From assembly GCA_024693285.1 (NCBI GenBank), contig JAILLE010000020.1, positions 62,001 to 126,000 of the forward strand: a DNA stretch of 64,000 nucleotides. The letters are read 5' to 3'. Shown in pieces: positions 25,939-35,106 of this stretch. This DNA comes from Bacteroidales bacterium. GTDB lineage: Bacteria; Bacteroidota; Bacteroidia; Bacteroidales; UBA932. Below the pieces are notes generated by a model. The model was not told where the DNA came from and made no database searches. It saw nothing but the letters and a program-made list of their open reading frames with translations. Within the stretch, counting starts at the first letter, position 1, and every line of letters begins with the position of its first letter. The position numbers and the translations under genes were made by a program.

Positions 25939-28599
25939 TCAGAAGGTTTTCGCGCCTGAGTTCCAGCCTTCGAAATAGACCTTGAAGTCACCCGGTTGAC
26001 CACTGGCCGGTTTGATAACAATGGTCTTTGAGGAGCGGGGGAGAAGGGTCACGAAATTGTCGGAATACATGGTCCCATGGACTGGCTCCCCGGACTTGTC
26101 ACGAAGTTGTAACCTATTGAAGAAAGCTATTTTGCTTGATGTGTTTTTAAGAATTATCTCAATACTTCCATCGGGTAGGTTCCTGCGTGTCAGCTTGACA
26201 TTCGCCGCCGGCATTTCAGCCAGGCTCTCAAAGCCTGAAGTGCATGGACCGGTAACGGTTTGCGGCCCTTCGTAAGAGTCGGTTGATCTCCAGTAAATAT
26301 TCTCGGATAGTATTTGCTTGCCGGTCCTGTCTGTAAGCGTGAGACATATGAAGTGAACCGGGGTGATACTTTCAGGGAAGTCGAGAGTTAGCACATCGTC
26401 CAAAGCTTTCTCCGCCGGAACGTCCACCGGAATACTCCATGACTTCACTAGTTTGCTCGAAAGGTCGTAAAGTTTTGCGTTCAATTTAATCGCGTGGACA
26501 GGCTCCAAACAGTCGTTAATGATACTGACGGTATTCTTGAGATAATCAAATTGAACATGCAGTGGCTCAAGCGAATGCATCGTGTGGAACAACGATGCCG
26601 TAGGTTCCAGGTAATAGTCCCACATCCTGGCGCAGACCTGGACGTTAGGGCAATTGTGGTACCAGAAAAGAAGACCGGAACAGAAACGGTCCCCGTCATC
26701 CAGCCGGTTATAATTCCAGACCTCCCAGATGCTCTTAGAGTTCATGGCTCCGACGAGCTGACCTTTTCGGGCGTAGTCCTCAATTCCGGAGGGTTCACCG
26801 TAACAACGGACCATGTCATCGTAAAGGGTTGTCATCAGGTGGAACCCATTGCCGTCCAGATAGTTCCAGGTAGATTTGTCTATCGGCCACAATTTGTCGG
26901 CCGGCATCATCTTCTTTAGACTTTCGATAACCGGGAGAGTGGGCGCGCCGTATTCGGGATTGAACCCGTCGATACGGCTTCCCCGGTCGGAGGCCGTGTT
27001 GGTGTAGTGCCTCATCGGATTGACCTGCTTGTAAGGGCTGCCGTCGTGTATTCCGTCGCATTCTGACTGCATCTGGTAGGGCCTGGTGCCGTCCAGGTGC
27101 TCCAGCAGATCGGGAGTGCCGCTAACCTCAGTGCTCTCGTTCGATGCCACGTAGAAGATGATTGAGGGGTGGTTGCGGATCCTTTTGACCGTCGATGCCA
27201 CATTGTTGAAATAGATCGACTTGTCGTGAGGATGACGGGTGTCTCCGGTCATCCAGAATTCCTGCCAGACCATGATGCCGTACTCATCGCATAGCTGGTA
27301 GAAGAGATCGCTCTCGGCGATTCCGCCTCCCCAGAGACGCAGGAAGTTGATACCGGACTGGTCGGTGTAGGCCATTTCGGTCCGCATCCTCTCATCGTCG
27401 GTCCGGAGCATTGCCTCCGGAATCCAGTTGCTGCCCCTGATGAACATGCGTTTGCCATTGACTATGAACACTTTTGAGCCGTCTGGAGTGTCGGTCGTGA
27501 CTTGCACGTCCCTGATTCCGAATGTAATCTCCTTGGAGTCGGAAACTATGCCGTCGACCTTGACCGCCAGCTTGAGCTTGTACAGCTCTTGCGGGCCCTT
27601 GTTCTTGGGCCACCAAAGCCTGGGATTCTTGATATTCAGTTGGGGATATTCCTCAGGAGTGAAGGTCACGATTGGTTCCTCGCCACGAATCAGTGAGACT
27701 TCTTTGGAGACCTTGATTCCAGTTCCTTCTATCTCTCCCTCGACAACGCATTTCACCGGCTCATTGTTCTGGAAGCCGCTCGCTGGATTGACCAGTCCGA
27801 CGGTAATGGTTTGGGCTGCCGTTGACAGGTCATGTTTGTGGAACGAGCTCTTGATGAAAGGGGAGTCCAGCCTGATCGGTCCAGTCTTGAATATGCTGAC
27901 TGATTTCCAGATTCCGGTGTTTCGGTCGCGTATTCCGTCGTCATAAGAGAAGTCCCATCCGACAGTCATTAACTGGGTTGTGTTCCAGCCGATGTCCCCG
28001 TCGCCGCCGTTTCGGTTCTCGCCTGGCGCGCCCCATGGCTTGGGCATCGTGGTTCCGGGAATATCCACTGGCTTGACCAGTACCGCTAGGGTGTTGTGAC
28101 CGTCCTTGGCGATGAAGTCGGTGATGTCGATCAGGTCGTCGTTGAACATTCCGGCCATGACGCTGACAAGGTGGCCGTTCAGCCACCATTCAGCTCGGTA
28201 GTTGATCCCTTCTGGATGGAGCCAAAGTCTCTCTCCTTCAGCTAGTTCCGGAGTGTTGAACCCGGTCCTGAACCAGTAGGTCCAGAAATCCCGTCCCGTG
28301 TCGATGATGTCGGGGATCTTCTTCTCGGATATCTTGTTGTTTGTCCCGTAATATGGCTCCGGATACACTCCGTTCTCAACCAGGGACGTCAGGACGGTCC
28401 CGGGCACGATGGCTTCCATCCATGTCGTGTCGTCAAAGCTAGGAGATGACAGCTCAGCGGCCGTTGCCCTTGTCTCCGACGCCTTGGCCATCTTCCAGAC
28501 GAACTCTCCGCCATGGCCTAACCTTGAATCCAGCGTCTGTCCCCAAGACAAGACACCGATTCCCCAAACCAAAACCCCGATAAGAATCCTCTTCATCAT
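25939..28599 (-). CDS. GH2 exo-glycosidase (beta-mannosidase/exo-glucosaminidase-like)
   Basis: The 886-residue secreted protein has an N-terminal signal (ending SWGQ), a jelly-roll sugar-binding domain (SFDDTTWMEAIVPGTV, YRAEWWLNGHLV), an Ig-like domain, and a GH2 barrel with INFLRLWGGG. The predicted acid/base is Glu488 in SNEST and the nucleophile is Glu549 in NPEYGAP. The layout resembles exo-beta-glucosaminidase and endo-/exo-beta-mannosidase members rather than beta-galactosidases. Two ATGs (28599, 28596) are possible starts. It precedes the FAD oxidoreductase gene by 20 bases. Confidence 0.88.
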   Translation of the reverse strand: MMKRILIGVLVWGIGVLSWGQTLDSRLGHGGEFVWKMAKASETRATAAELSSPSFDDTTWMEAIVPGTVLTSLVENGVYPEPYYGTNNKISEKKIPDIIDTGRDFWTYWFRTGFNTPELAEGERLWLHPEGINYRAEWWLNGHLVSVMAGMFNDDLIDITDFIAKDGHNTLAVLVKPVDIPGTTMPKPWGAPGENRNGGDGDIGWNTTQLMTVGWDFSYDDGIRDRNTGIWKSVSIFKTGPIRLDSPFIKSSFHKHDLSTAAQTITVGLVNPASGFQNNEPVKCVVEGEIEGTGIKVSKEVSLIRGEEPIVTFTPEEYPQLNIKNPRLWWPKNKGPQELYKLKLAVKVDGIVSDSKEITFGIRDVQVTTDTPDGSKVFIVNGKRMFIRGSNWIPEAMLRTDDERMRTEMAYTDQSGINFLRLWGGGIAESDLFYQLCDEYGIMVWQEFWMTGDTRHPHDKSIYFNNVASTVKRIRNHPSIIFYVASNESTEVSGTPDLLEHLDGTRPYQMQSECDGIHDGSPYKQVNPMRHYTNTASDRGSRIDGFNPEYGAPTLPVIESLKKMMPADKLWPIDKSTWNYLDGNGFHLMTTLYDDMVRCYGEPSGIEDYARKGQLVGAMNSKSIWEVWNYNRLDDGDRFCSGLLFWYHNCPNVQVCARMWDYYLEPTASLFHTMHSLEPLHVQFDYLKNTVSIINDCLEPVHAIKLNAKLYDLSSKLVKSWSIPVDVPAEKALDDVLTLDFPESITPVHFICLTLTDRTGKQILSENIYWRSTDSYEGPQTVTGPCTSGFESLAEMPAANVKLTRRNLPDGSIEIILKNTSSKIAFFNRLQLRDKSGEPVHGTMYSDNFVTLLPRSSKTIVIKPASGQPGDFKVYFEGWNSGAKTF

Positions 28600-28623
28600 A
28601 ATTATTATTAATTGTTTACACTC

Positions 28624-28659
28624 GTCCGATAGTGCTCCCCTTCGGGGACACTATCGGAC
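28624..28659. repeat. Perfect inverted repeat with UUCG-type loop upstream of the GH2 gene
   Basis: GTCCGATAGTG (28624-28634) pairs with CACTATCGGAC (28649-28659), with further C/G pairing up to a CTTCGG loop. No T-run follows on either strand, so it is not a typical terminator. It lies 25 bases before the GH2 start and could act in the 5' leader. Confidence 0.7.
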
Positions 28660-28677
28660 TATTGGAGACAATTCCTA

Positions 28678-28842
28678 GTGGCGAGGAGCCATCCCCTGGA
28701 GGACCTGTCCACCCCCGGACAGGGGCAGGGGGTGGGGCCCGACGACAGCGAGTCTGAGCGAAGCGAGGACGACGATGGCGTTGGGAGGGGCCGGAGTGAG
28801 CGAAGCGAACGGAGTTCCGACAGGGGATGGGCTCCTCGCCAC
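28678..28842. mobile_element. MITE-like non-coding element with terminal inverted repeats
   Basis: The left end (GTGGCGAGGAGCC then ATCCCCTG) and the right end (CAGGGGAT then GGGCTCCTCGCCAC) are inverted copies of about 20 bases with one bulged base. CTA is present immediately outside both ends, like a 3-base target duplication. The interior is GC-rich, contains a nested hairpin CCTGTCC/GGACAGG, and has two copies of GAGCGAAGCGA. No protein is encoded. It fills the space between upp and the GH2 gene. Confidence 0.6.
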
Positions 28843-28851
28843 CTAGAAGTA

Positions 28852-29481
28852 CTACTTCGTGCCGAAGATGCGGTCACCGGCGTCGCCGAGGCCAGGGACT
28901 ATGTAAGCGTTCTCGTTGAGGCAATCGTCCACGGCAGCAGTGTAGATATCGACATCCGGATGCTCGTTTTGCACCTTCTTGATACCCTCCGGCACACTCA
29001 CCAGACACATCAACCTGATATTCTTGCAACCCCTCTCCTTAAGCATCGAAATCGCGTCACAAGCGCTACCGCCAGTCGCCAGCATCGGATCCGTCACGAT
29101 CACAAGACGATCCTGGATATCTTCCGGAAGCTTGCAGTAATAGACCACCGGAGTGTGGGTAGTCTCGTCGCGATAGAGGCCGATATGCCCGACTTTGGCG
29201 ACGGGAACAAGGGTCTGGAGGCCCTCCACCATTCCCATTCCGGCCCTCAGGATCGGGACGATAGCCAGCTTGCGGCCGGAGACTTCCTTCGCCGTCATCT
29301 TGCATATAGGAGTCTCGATCTCGACATCCTCCAGTGGAATGTCCCTGGTGACCTCATAGCCCATAAGGAGCGAGATTTCCCTGAGAAGCTCCCTGAAATC
29401 CTTGGAACCGGTGTTCTTGTCTCTCATGATGGTCAACTTGTGCTGGACCATCGGGTGGTTGATCACATGCAATAAACTCAT
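28852..29481 (-). CDS. upp: Uracil phosphoribosyltransferase
   Basis: The 209-residue protein has the full family pattern: [22 protein letters not shown] at the N-terminus, [14 protein letters not shown], the PRPP-binding loop [14 protein letters not shown], and the uracil-binding C-terminus [13 protein letters not shown]. It salvages uracil to UMP in the cytosol. It is last in a run ettA-glsB-upp on the minus strand, 27 bases after the glsB-like gene. Confidence 0.96.
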   Translation of the reverse strand: MSLLHVINHPMVQHKLTIMRDKNTGSKDFRELLREISLLMGYEVTRDIPLEDVEIETPICKMTAKEVSGRKLAIVPILRAGMGMVEGLQTLVPVAKVGHIGLYRDETTHTPVVYYCKLPEDIQDRLVIVTDPMLATGGSACDAISMLKERGCKNIRLMCLVSVPEGIKKVQNEHPDVDIYTAAVDDCLNENAYIVPGLGDAGDRIFGTK

Positions 29482-29508
29482 GATAGAAATATTATTAAAA
29501 TGAATATT

Positions 29509-30588
29509 TTAAAGGAATTCCACGTCTGGTGATGTTTTCTTCCCGAGCTTTCTATGGAAGCCCTGCATGGACTTCCGGCGGCTCTTCTCGATATGGTCTC
29601 GGAACTTAGCCTCAGCGGATTGTGACAAGTTCGGGAAACGCTTGCGCAGCTTGTTGATCTGGTTCATCACAAAGGCATTCATGTGACGCTCTTTCTTTTC
29701 GGCGTAGATGTCGTCGAAGCTGATCATTATCCCTGTCTCGATGGCATCCCCAAGCTCGTCATTAATACACGACCCGAACATCTTCATTGATGCCGAGGTG
29801 TTGATGTAAGAGTTGACCAAGGGAGGAATATTCGTACCAAGCCTTCTGACAGCGTCTTTCAGCAGGCGGTAGTCTTTCTTGACGTCCGCCTCCTCAAGGA
29901 TCAGATCCATCAATCTGGTGTTGTCAGTCACCTTGATCTCATCCTTTGGCCTGACAAGGCCTTCATTGTCATTGAAATGCTTCTTGAGGAAATGTATGAT
30001 AAGATTCCTTGCTGTCTCATCGTACGATGGATAAATCGTCATCTTCCCGAGGAAATACAGTGTTCCCGGGTGGTTGAGGATTACGGAAGCGATCCCGTCC
30101 CAGAGATTGTCCATTGTGAACAAAGACTTGGCACCGGCCTTCGAGCTTTGATAATCAGGAGCCACGAAAGAACGGCCGAGCTCCATTACGTGGGGAAGAT
30201 ATTTCTGGATGAAACTGTCGGAGAAGCGGTAGAGATGGGATGATGTGATGTTGGGCTGACCATCTTCCTTCAATGTGACATCCTTGCCGAGGATATACCT
30301 GTAGCCACCGATGATGGCCTCAGCCTCCGGATCCCAGACAATCAGTTGGGTGTAAGGCTTTTCCATCGTGTCGTACTCATCCAGGTCCATTGACTTTCCG
30401 GAGCTGGCTCCAGCCTCTCTGTAGGAGACCTCCCGAAGGCGCCCTATCTCACGGAGAGTGTTGGGGGAGTCCTTCCCCGTCACGGTGTACAACTCGTTTC
30501 CACCTTTGTTGGTGTCACCGAGTTTCCTTTCAGGAGTGAGCTCAGCCTTAATCAGGCTTACATCCACCGGTGCGATGATCTGTTCCAT
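29509..30588 (-). CDS. glsB: GNAT-fold acyl-ACP acyltransferase (hemolysin/GlsB-like)
   Basis: The 359-residue cytosolic protein has the acyltransferase pattern of the Bacteroidetes GlsB/OlsB-like family: LREIGRLREVSYREAG near the N-terminus, TQLIVWDPEAEAIIGGYRYILG, VMELGRSFVAPDYQSSKAGAKSL, and FLGKMTIYPSYDETARNLI. GlsB makes acyl-glycine, the first step of glycine lipid synthesis in Bacteroides. The O-acyltransferase partner GlsA is not next to it. It starts 4 bases after the ettA stop. The family is sure; the exact product is inferred by homology memory. Confidence 0.75.
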   Translation of the reverse strand: MEQIIAPVDVSLIKAELTPERKLGDTNKGGNELYTVTGKDSPNTLREIGRLREVSYREAGASSGKSMDLDEYDTMEKPYTQLIVWDPEAEAIIGGYRYILGKDVTLKEDGQPNITSSHLYRFSDSFIQKYLPHVMELGRSFVAPDYQSSKAGAKSLFTMDNLWDGIASVILNHPGTLYFLGKMTIYPSYDETARNLIIHFLKKHFNDNEGLVRPKDEIKVTDNTRLMDLILEEADVKKDYRLLKDAVRRLGTNIPPLVNSYINTSASMKMFGSCINDELGDAIETGIMISFDDIYAEKKERHMNAFVMNQINKLRKRFPNLSQSAEAKFRDHIEKSRRKSMQGFHRKLGKKTSPDVEFL

Positions 30589-30592
30589 ATAG

Positions 30593-32269
30593 TTAGTCCA
30601 TCAGTTTCTTGTACTTGAAACGCTTCGGTTCCACATTTCCGAGCCTAGCCTTTTTGTTCTCCTCATATTCGGAGTAGTTGCCATCGAAGAACACCACCTT
30701 TCCTTCGCCCTCAAAGGCGAGGATGTGGGTGGCGATACGATCCAGGAACCAACGATCGTGGCTGACCACGACGGCACAGCCGGCAAAACTCTCCAGACCG
30801 TCCTCCAGGGCTCGTATGGTGTTGACGTCCACGTCGTTAGTCGGCTCGTCAAGCAGCAGGACGTTGCCTTCGTCTTTCAATGTCAGCGCTAGGTGGAGCC
30901 TGTTTCGCTCGCCTCCGGAGAGAACCCCGCAAAGCTTCTCCTGGTCGGCTCCGGTGAAATTGAACCTGGAGACCCAGGCCCTGGCGTTGATGTCCCTTCC
31001 TCCCAGGCGTACCCACTCGGAGTTGCCCGCTATAGTCTCGTAGACGGTCTTGTCGGGGTCGATGCTCTTATGCTGCTGGTCGACATAGGAGATCTTGACG
31101 GTCTCCCCAATGTCGATCGAGCCCGAATCCGGAGTCTCAATTCCCATGATAAGTCGGAAGAGAGTGGTCTTTCCAGCGCCGTTAGGGCCTATCACACCAA
31201 CGATTCCGGCAGGCGGGAGGGAGAAAGTCAGATGCTCGAAAAGGAGCCTGTCTCCGAAGCCTTTCGACACATCCTTGAACTCGATGACCTTGTTGCCCAG
31301 ACGGGGACCGTTTGGAATGTATATCTCAAGATTGCTTTCTTTCTCCTTGGTGTCAGCCGCGGCCAGTTTCTCATAGGCTCCGAGACGGGCCTTTTGTTTG
31401 GCCTGACGGGCCTTTGGGGCCATCCTGACCCATTCCAACTCATGCTCAAGGGTCTTGCGCCGGCGGCTTTCTTGTTTCTCCTCGAGGGCAAGACGCTTTG
31501 TCTTCTGGTCAAGCCAGGAACTGTAGTTCCCCTTCCACGGGATGCCTTCTCCACGGTCCAACTCAAGAATCCATCCGGCCACATTGTCGAGGAAGTAACG
31601 GTCATGGGTCACGGCGATGACTGTGCCCTTGTATTGCCTCAGGTGGGCCTCTAGCCACTGGATGCTTTCCGCGTCAAGGTGGTTGGTCGGCTCGTCCAGC
31701 AGGAGCACATCAGGCTGCTGAAGCAGCAGGCGGCACAAAGCGACCCTTCTCCGCTCTCCTCCGGATAGAGTGGAGACTAAAGCGTCAGGGGGAGGGCAGT
31801 TAAGCGCGTCCATGGCCCTTTCCAATTTGGAATCTATCTCCCAACCTCCAAGATGGTCTATGGTCTCGGAAAGCTCTCCTTGGCGCTCGATCAGGCGGTT
31901 CATCTGGTCGTCGTCCATCGGTTCCATGAACTTCAGGGAAATCTCGTTGTATTCATTCAAGGCGTCCATCACTTCCTGCACACCTTCCTGGACGACCTCA
32001 AGAACGGTTTTTGACGCATCCATTTGTGGTTCCTGCTCAAGGTAGCCCACTGAATACCCTGGGGCCCAGACAACCTCTCCCTTGTAGGATTTCTCTACCC
32101 CGGCGATGATTTTCAGTAGGGTGGATTTTCCCGAACCGTTAAGTCCGATTATGCCGATCTTGGCGCCATAGAAGAAAGAGAGATAGATGTCCTTAAGGAT
32201 CACCTTGTTGTTATTCGGAAGGGTCTTTCCGACCCCGCACATCGAGAAAATTATGGTTTCGTCAGCCAT
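30593..32269 (-). CDS. ettA: Energy-dependent translational throttle protein EttA (ABC-F)
   Basis: The ATG at 32269 (MADETII) gives 558 aa, the usual EttA length; the ATG at 32302 only adds a non-conserved tail. Two ABC domains are present: Walker A GLNGSGKST and GPNGAGKTT, signatures LSGGERRRVAL and LSGGERNRLHL, and Walker B LLLDEPTNHLD and LLLDEPTNDVD. There are no membrane segments, and the linker and the FFDGNYSEYEENKKARLG end fit EttA. It binds the ribosomal E site and gates translation according to energy state. Confidence 0.93.
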   Translation of the reverse strand: MADETIIFSMCGVGKTLPNNNKVILKDIYLSFFYGAKIGIIGLNGSGKSTLLKIIAGVEKSYKGEVVWAPGYSVGYLEQEPQMDASKTVLEVVQEGVQEVMDALNEYNEISLKFMEPMDDDQMNRLIERQGELSETIDHLGGWEIDSKLERAMDALNCPPPDALVSTLSGGERRRVALCRLLLQQPDVLLLDEPTNHLDAESIQWLEAHLRQYKGTVIAVTHDRYFLDNVAGWILELDRGEGIPWKGNYSSWLDQKTKRLALEEKQESRRRKTLEHELEWVRMAPKARQAKQKARLGAYEKLAAADTKEKESNLEIYIPNGPRLGNKVIEFKDVSKGFGDRLLFEHLTFSLPPAGIVGVIGPNGAGKTTLFRLIMGIETPDSGSIDIGETVKISYVDQQHKSIDPDKTVYETIAGNSEWVRLGGRDINARAWVSRFNFTGADQEKLCGVLSGGERNRLHLALTLKDEGNVLLLDEPTNDVDVNTIRALEDGLESFAGCAVVVSHDRWFLDRIATHILAFEGEGKVVFFDGNYSEYEENKKARLGNVEPKRFKYKKLMD

Positions 32270-32301
32270 TAGCGTAGTATTGGTGGGATGATTCTTATTC
32301 A

Positions 32302-32309
32302 CAAAAATA
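32302..32309 (-). promoter_or_regulatory. Probable -7 element of the ettA operon
   Basis: On the minus strand the bases read TATTTTTG, an exact TAnnTTTG match about 33 bases before the ettA ATG. No TTTG is seen at the ideal upstream spacing, so support is partial. Confidence 0.4.
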
Positions 32310-32352
32310 ATGAATATTTCAAATAAATATCCTATCTTGTGAATCGTATTTT

Positions 32353-33207
32353 ATGTTTATTAACCACTTAGGAATAATGCGGACTTGTATTTTCTCATTT
32401 GCCGCGGCAGTCATAATGACGCTGCTTTCAGGTTTTACTTCCAACGCACAGATTATCAGTGGACCACATGGCTCGGACGATATGAAGATCGGAGTCGCCG
32501 GCTACAGCTACCGTGAGTTCTCTATTGACGAGACCCTCGCCATGCTTCAGAGCATGGATGTGAAATACTTGTCAATCAAGGACTGGTGGCTCCCGCTGGA
32601 TTCCACCAAAGAGCAGATGGACGCTTTCAAGGCGAAATGCGCTTCTTATGGGGTTGATGGATATATTCTTGGTCCCATCTATATGAAATCAAAGGCCGAG
32701 GTCGACCGCGCGTTCGCCTATACGGAGCGTTACGGGATAAAGATGTTCATCGGCGTGCCGGATTATGACCTGATTGACTATGTGATTGCAAAGGTGGCTG
32801 AGACCGGCATAAAGGTGGCGATCCATACTCACGGCCCGGACGGCGCGGCTTTCCCGAGCATCTACAAGATCATGGAACTCGTCAAAGATCCGTCACTCGG
32901 TGTGGGGTGTTGCCTGGATATGGGCCACTCGGTGCGTAGCGGTGAGGATATCGCTCAGATAGTCAAAAAGTATCACAAATGGATATATGACGTCCATATC
33001 AAGGACGAGACCGCTCCTTCTAAGGAGGGTCAGACTTGGGAGATGGGAAGGGGAGTCATTGACTTCCGTCCGATAGTCAAGGCTCTGCGCAAGGTCGGAT
33101 ACAAGGGTGTCCTTTCCCTCGAGTTTGAGAAAAACGGGGATAACCCCCATCCAGGGGTGGCCGAATCGATAGGTTACCTGCGTGGCATTCTTGACGGAAC
33201 CAAGTGA
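32353..33207 (+). CDS. Secreted sugar phosphate isomerase/epimerase-like TIM-barrel protein
   Basis: The 284-residue protein has a signal peptide (ending FTSNAQ) and an AP-endonuclease-2/xylose-isomerase-like barrel with conserved acidic and His residues in AIHTHGPDG, CLDMGHSVRSG, DVHIKDET and VLSLEFEKN. Such secreted members are common in Bacteroidetes carbohydrate regions; the substrate is unknown and a phosphate sugar is unlikely in the periplasm. A second ATG at 32377 is possible. It is 27 bases upstream of a GH127-type gene and probably shares its transcript. Confidence 0.8.
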   Translation: MFINHLGIMRTCIFSFAAAVIMTLLSGFTSNAQIISGPHGSDDMKIGVAGYSYREFSIDETLAMLQSMDVKYLSIKDWWLPLDSTKEQMDAFKAKCASYGVDGYILGPIYMKSKAEVDRAFAYTERYGIKMFIGVPDYDLIDYVIAKVAETGIKVAIHTHGPDGAAFPSIYKIMELVKDPSLGVGCCLDMGHSVRSGEDIAQIVKKYHKWIYDVHIKDETAPSKEGQTWEMGRGVIDFRPIVKALRKVGYKGVLSLEFEKNGDNPHPGVAESIGYLRGILDGTK

Positions 33208-33234
33208 TAATCAAATAGAAAGATTCTTCATTAT

Positions 33235-35094
33235 ATGAGAAAAATACTCCTTTCGCTCCTTGCTCTCTGCGTCGCTTCGGCGGCTTGGGGGCAGGGAGTT
33301 AAGGTTCATGATGTCCTTGTGCCGCTGCTTGGTGGGAATGTCCAGATGGATGGTTATCTGGATGATGCCATAATGCTTTCCCAAGAGAATTGGGCCAAAG
33401 GTGTGATGCCCTATGATGCCGTCCTCGAGTTTTTCAAGTCCGGCCGCTCTAAATTCGCTCTTGGCGAGATGCCGGGAAAGAGCATCAGAACCAATTCATT
33501 GCTATGGCGTTACACCCGTGATTCCCAACTCAGGCAATTGACAAAGGATTACGTGTATTCCTTGATAGCCACCGCGAAAGAAAACGGCTCTATCAGTTGC
33601 ACTCCTGTGGACCAGCAGCCGGGAGACGGTGATGGTGACATTTGGGAGCGGAAATACGTTCTCCTGGGTCTGAGCCAGTATTATCTTGATGTCGAGAAGG
33701 ATCCGGTTGTGCTGGAGGCAATGGAGAAAGAGGCCCGTTCGGTGATGGACCAGATAGGTCCGGCCCCTAAAAAGCCTGTCACGGAGCTTGGCTGGAGTTC
33801 CACGAACATCGAGTCCTCTTCTATCCTGGAACCATTCATGAGGCTTTATCTTATCACCGGTAAGAAAGAATATCTCGATTTTGCCAGCTATATTATCGCG
33901 TCCGGAGGCAATAAAGGGAGCGACATCTTTTCGCTAATTTCCGCTGGGACCCCGTTGTACGAAGTCGGAGAGCCATATCCGAAGGCTTATGAGATGACCT
34001 CGGTATTCGAGGGACTCGCTGAGTATTACCGGGCTACGGGTGATCCTCGATGGCTGGATTGCCTTACAAACTTCTTCACCACTGTGAGGGATCAGGAGAT
34101 CACTATCATCGGCAACGCAGGCTCTGATGTTTATTGGCCAAAATTGATGGGTGAGGGCTGGAGCAATACCGCTGTAGAGCAGTCCAATCCTGACATCAAA
34201 AGGATGATGGAGACTTGCGTCGGGGTGACCTGGATGAAGTTCTGCTCTCATTATCTGCGGCTTACCGGCGACCCTTCCGCCGCTGAATGTATCGAGAAAT
34301 ACGTATACAACGGCCTTCTGGGAGCCATGCGTCCGGATGGAAAGGGATTCAGCTATGTCAACCTGTTGAACGGCCCTAAGGTCACGAATAGCGGCTGGGG
34401 AACAGTGATTGATGGCCTGCCTGTGACTTGCTGCAATCTCAGCGGGCCCACAGGGTTGGCGTATATCCCCTATGTCGCGGTCATGCAGTCTTCTGAGGGA
34501 CCTGTGGTTAATCTTTACAACAAGGGGGCCTACCATGCCCGGACCTCAGACGGGAGATATGTGTCTCTTGGTCTGGATACGGACTTCCCTTTGAGCGGCG
34601 ATGTCAAAATCGCGGTGTTCCCTTCCGGGAGCGGGACTTTCACAATCAAGCTTCGTATTCCTTCATGGAGCTCATCCACAACTGTTTCCGTTGGAGGTGA
34701 GCCTGTCTTAGGAGTCACGCCCGGGACATATCTGTCCTTGAGCCGGGACTGGAAGCCCGGAGATGAGATTAAGATCTCATTCGGGATGGAAGCAAGGCTG
34801 ATTCAGGCGAAGGAGGGGAGGAATCCCGCCTCAAAGGATTTCCAGGCTGTCCAGTGGGGCCCGCTCGTGCTTTCAAGAGACGAGAATATTGATCCGGAGT
34901 ATTCCAATCCGGTCAGTGTCATGGCTGACGAGAGAGGATTGATAGATATCCGTAGGGTCACCCCCGAGCGCCAGGGGACAAGGCTGCAGTTCATGGTGCC
35001 TACAACCACCGGCCCGATCAAGATGGTGGACTATTCATCAGTGGATTGTTGGGAAGGGACGCATGTCCAGACCTGGCTGCCTGTTTTGAAGTAA
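33235..35094 (+). CDS. GH127-type (DUF1680) glycoside hydrolase, secreted
   Basis: The 619-residue protein has a signal peptide ending AAWGQ and the (alpha/alpha)6-barrel of the DUF1680 group. The zinc/thiolate site of GH127 enzymes is kept: Glu326 and Cys328 in ETC, and Cys399-Cys400 in VTCCN, matching the E-x-C and CC pattern of the bifidobacterial beta-L-arabinofuranosidase. Its C-terminal half is beta-sandwich-like. Activity on beta-L-arabinofuranose is plausible but not certain. It is 12 bases before the nucleoside kinase gene. Confidence 0.85.
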   Translation: MRKILLSLLALCVASAAWGQGVKVHDVLVPLLGGNVQMDGYLDDAIMLSQENWAKGVMPYDAVLEFFKSGRSKFALGEMPGKSIRTNSLLWRYTRDSQLRQLTKDYVYSLIATAKENGSISCTPVDQQPGDGDGDIWERKYVLLGLSQYYLDVEKDPVVLEAMEKEARSVMDQIGPAPKKPVTELGWSSTNIESSSILEPFMRLYLITGKKEYLDFASYIIASGGNKGSDIFSLISAGTPLYEVGEPYPKAYEMTSVFEGLAEYYRATGDPRWLDCLTNFFTTVRDQEITIIGNAGSDVYWPKLMGEGWSNTAVEQSNPDIKRMMETCVGVTWMKFCSHYLRLTGDPSAAECIEKYVYNGLLGAMRPDGKGFSYVNLLNGPKVTNSGWGTVIDGLPVTCCNLSGPTGLAYIPYVAVMQSSEGPVVNLYNKGAYHARTSDGRYVSLGLDTDFPLSGDVKIAVFPSGSGTFTIKLRIPSWSSSTTVSVGGEPVLGVTPGTYLSLSRDWKPGDEIKISFGMEARLIQAKEGRNPASKDFQAVQWGPLVLSRDENIDPEYSNPVSVMADERGLIDIRRVTPERQGTRLQFMVPTTTGPIKMVDYSSVDCWEGTHVQTWLPVLK

Positions 35095-35106
35095 TATTAC
35101 CCGACC

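Noticed and set aside
28678..29475. 265-codon plus-strand frame over the MITE-like element and upp
   Set aside because: It runs antisense to upp, and its first part is the structured repeat; the low-complexity Asp/Glu/Arg sequence shows no family features.
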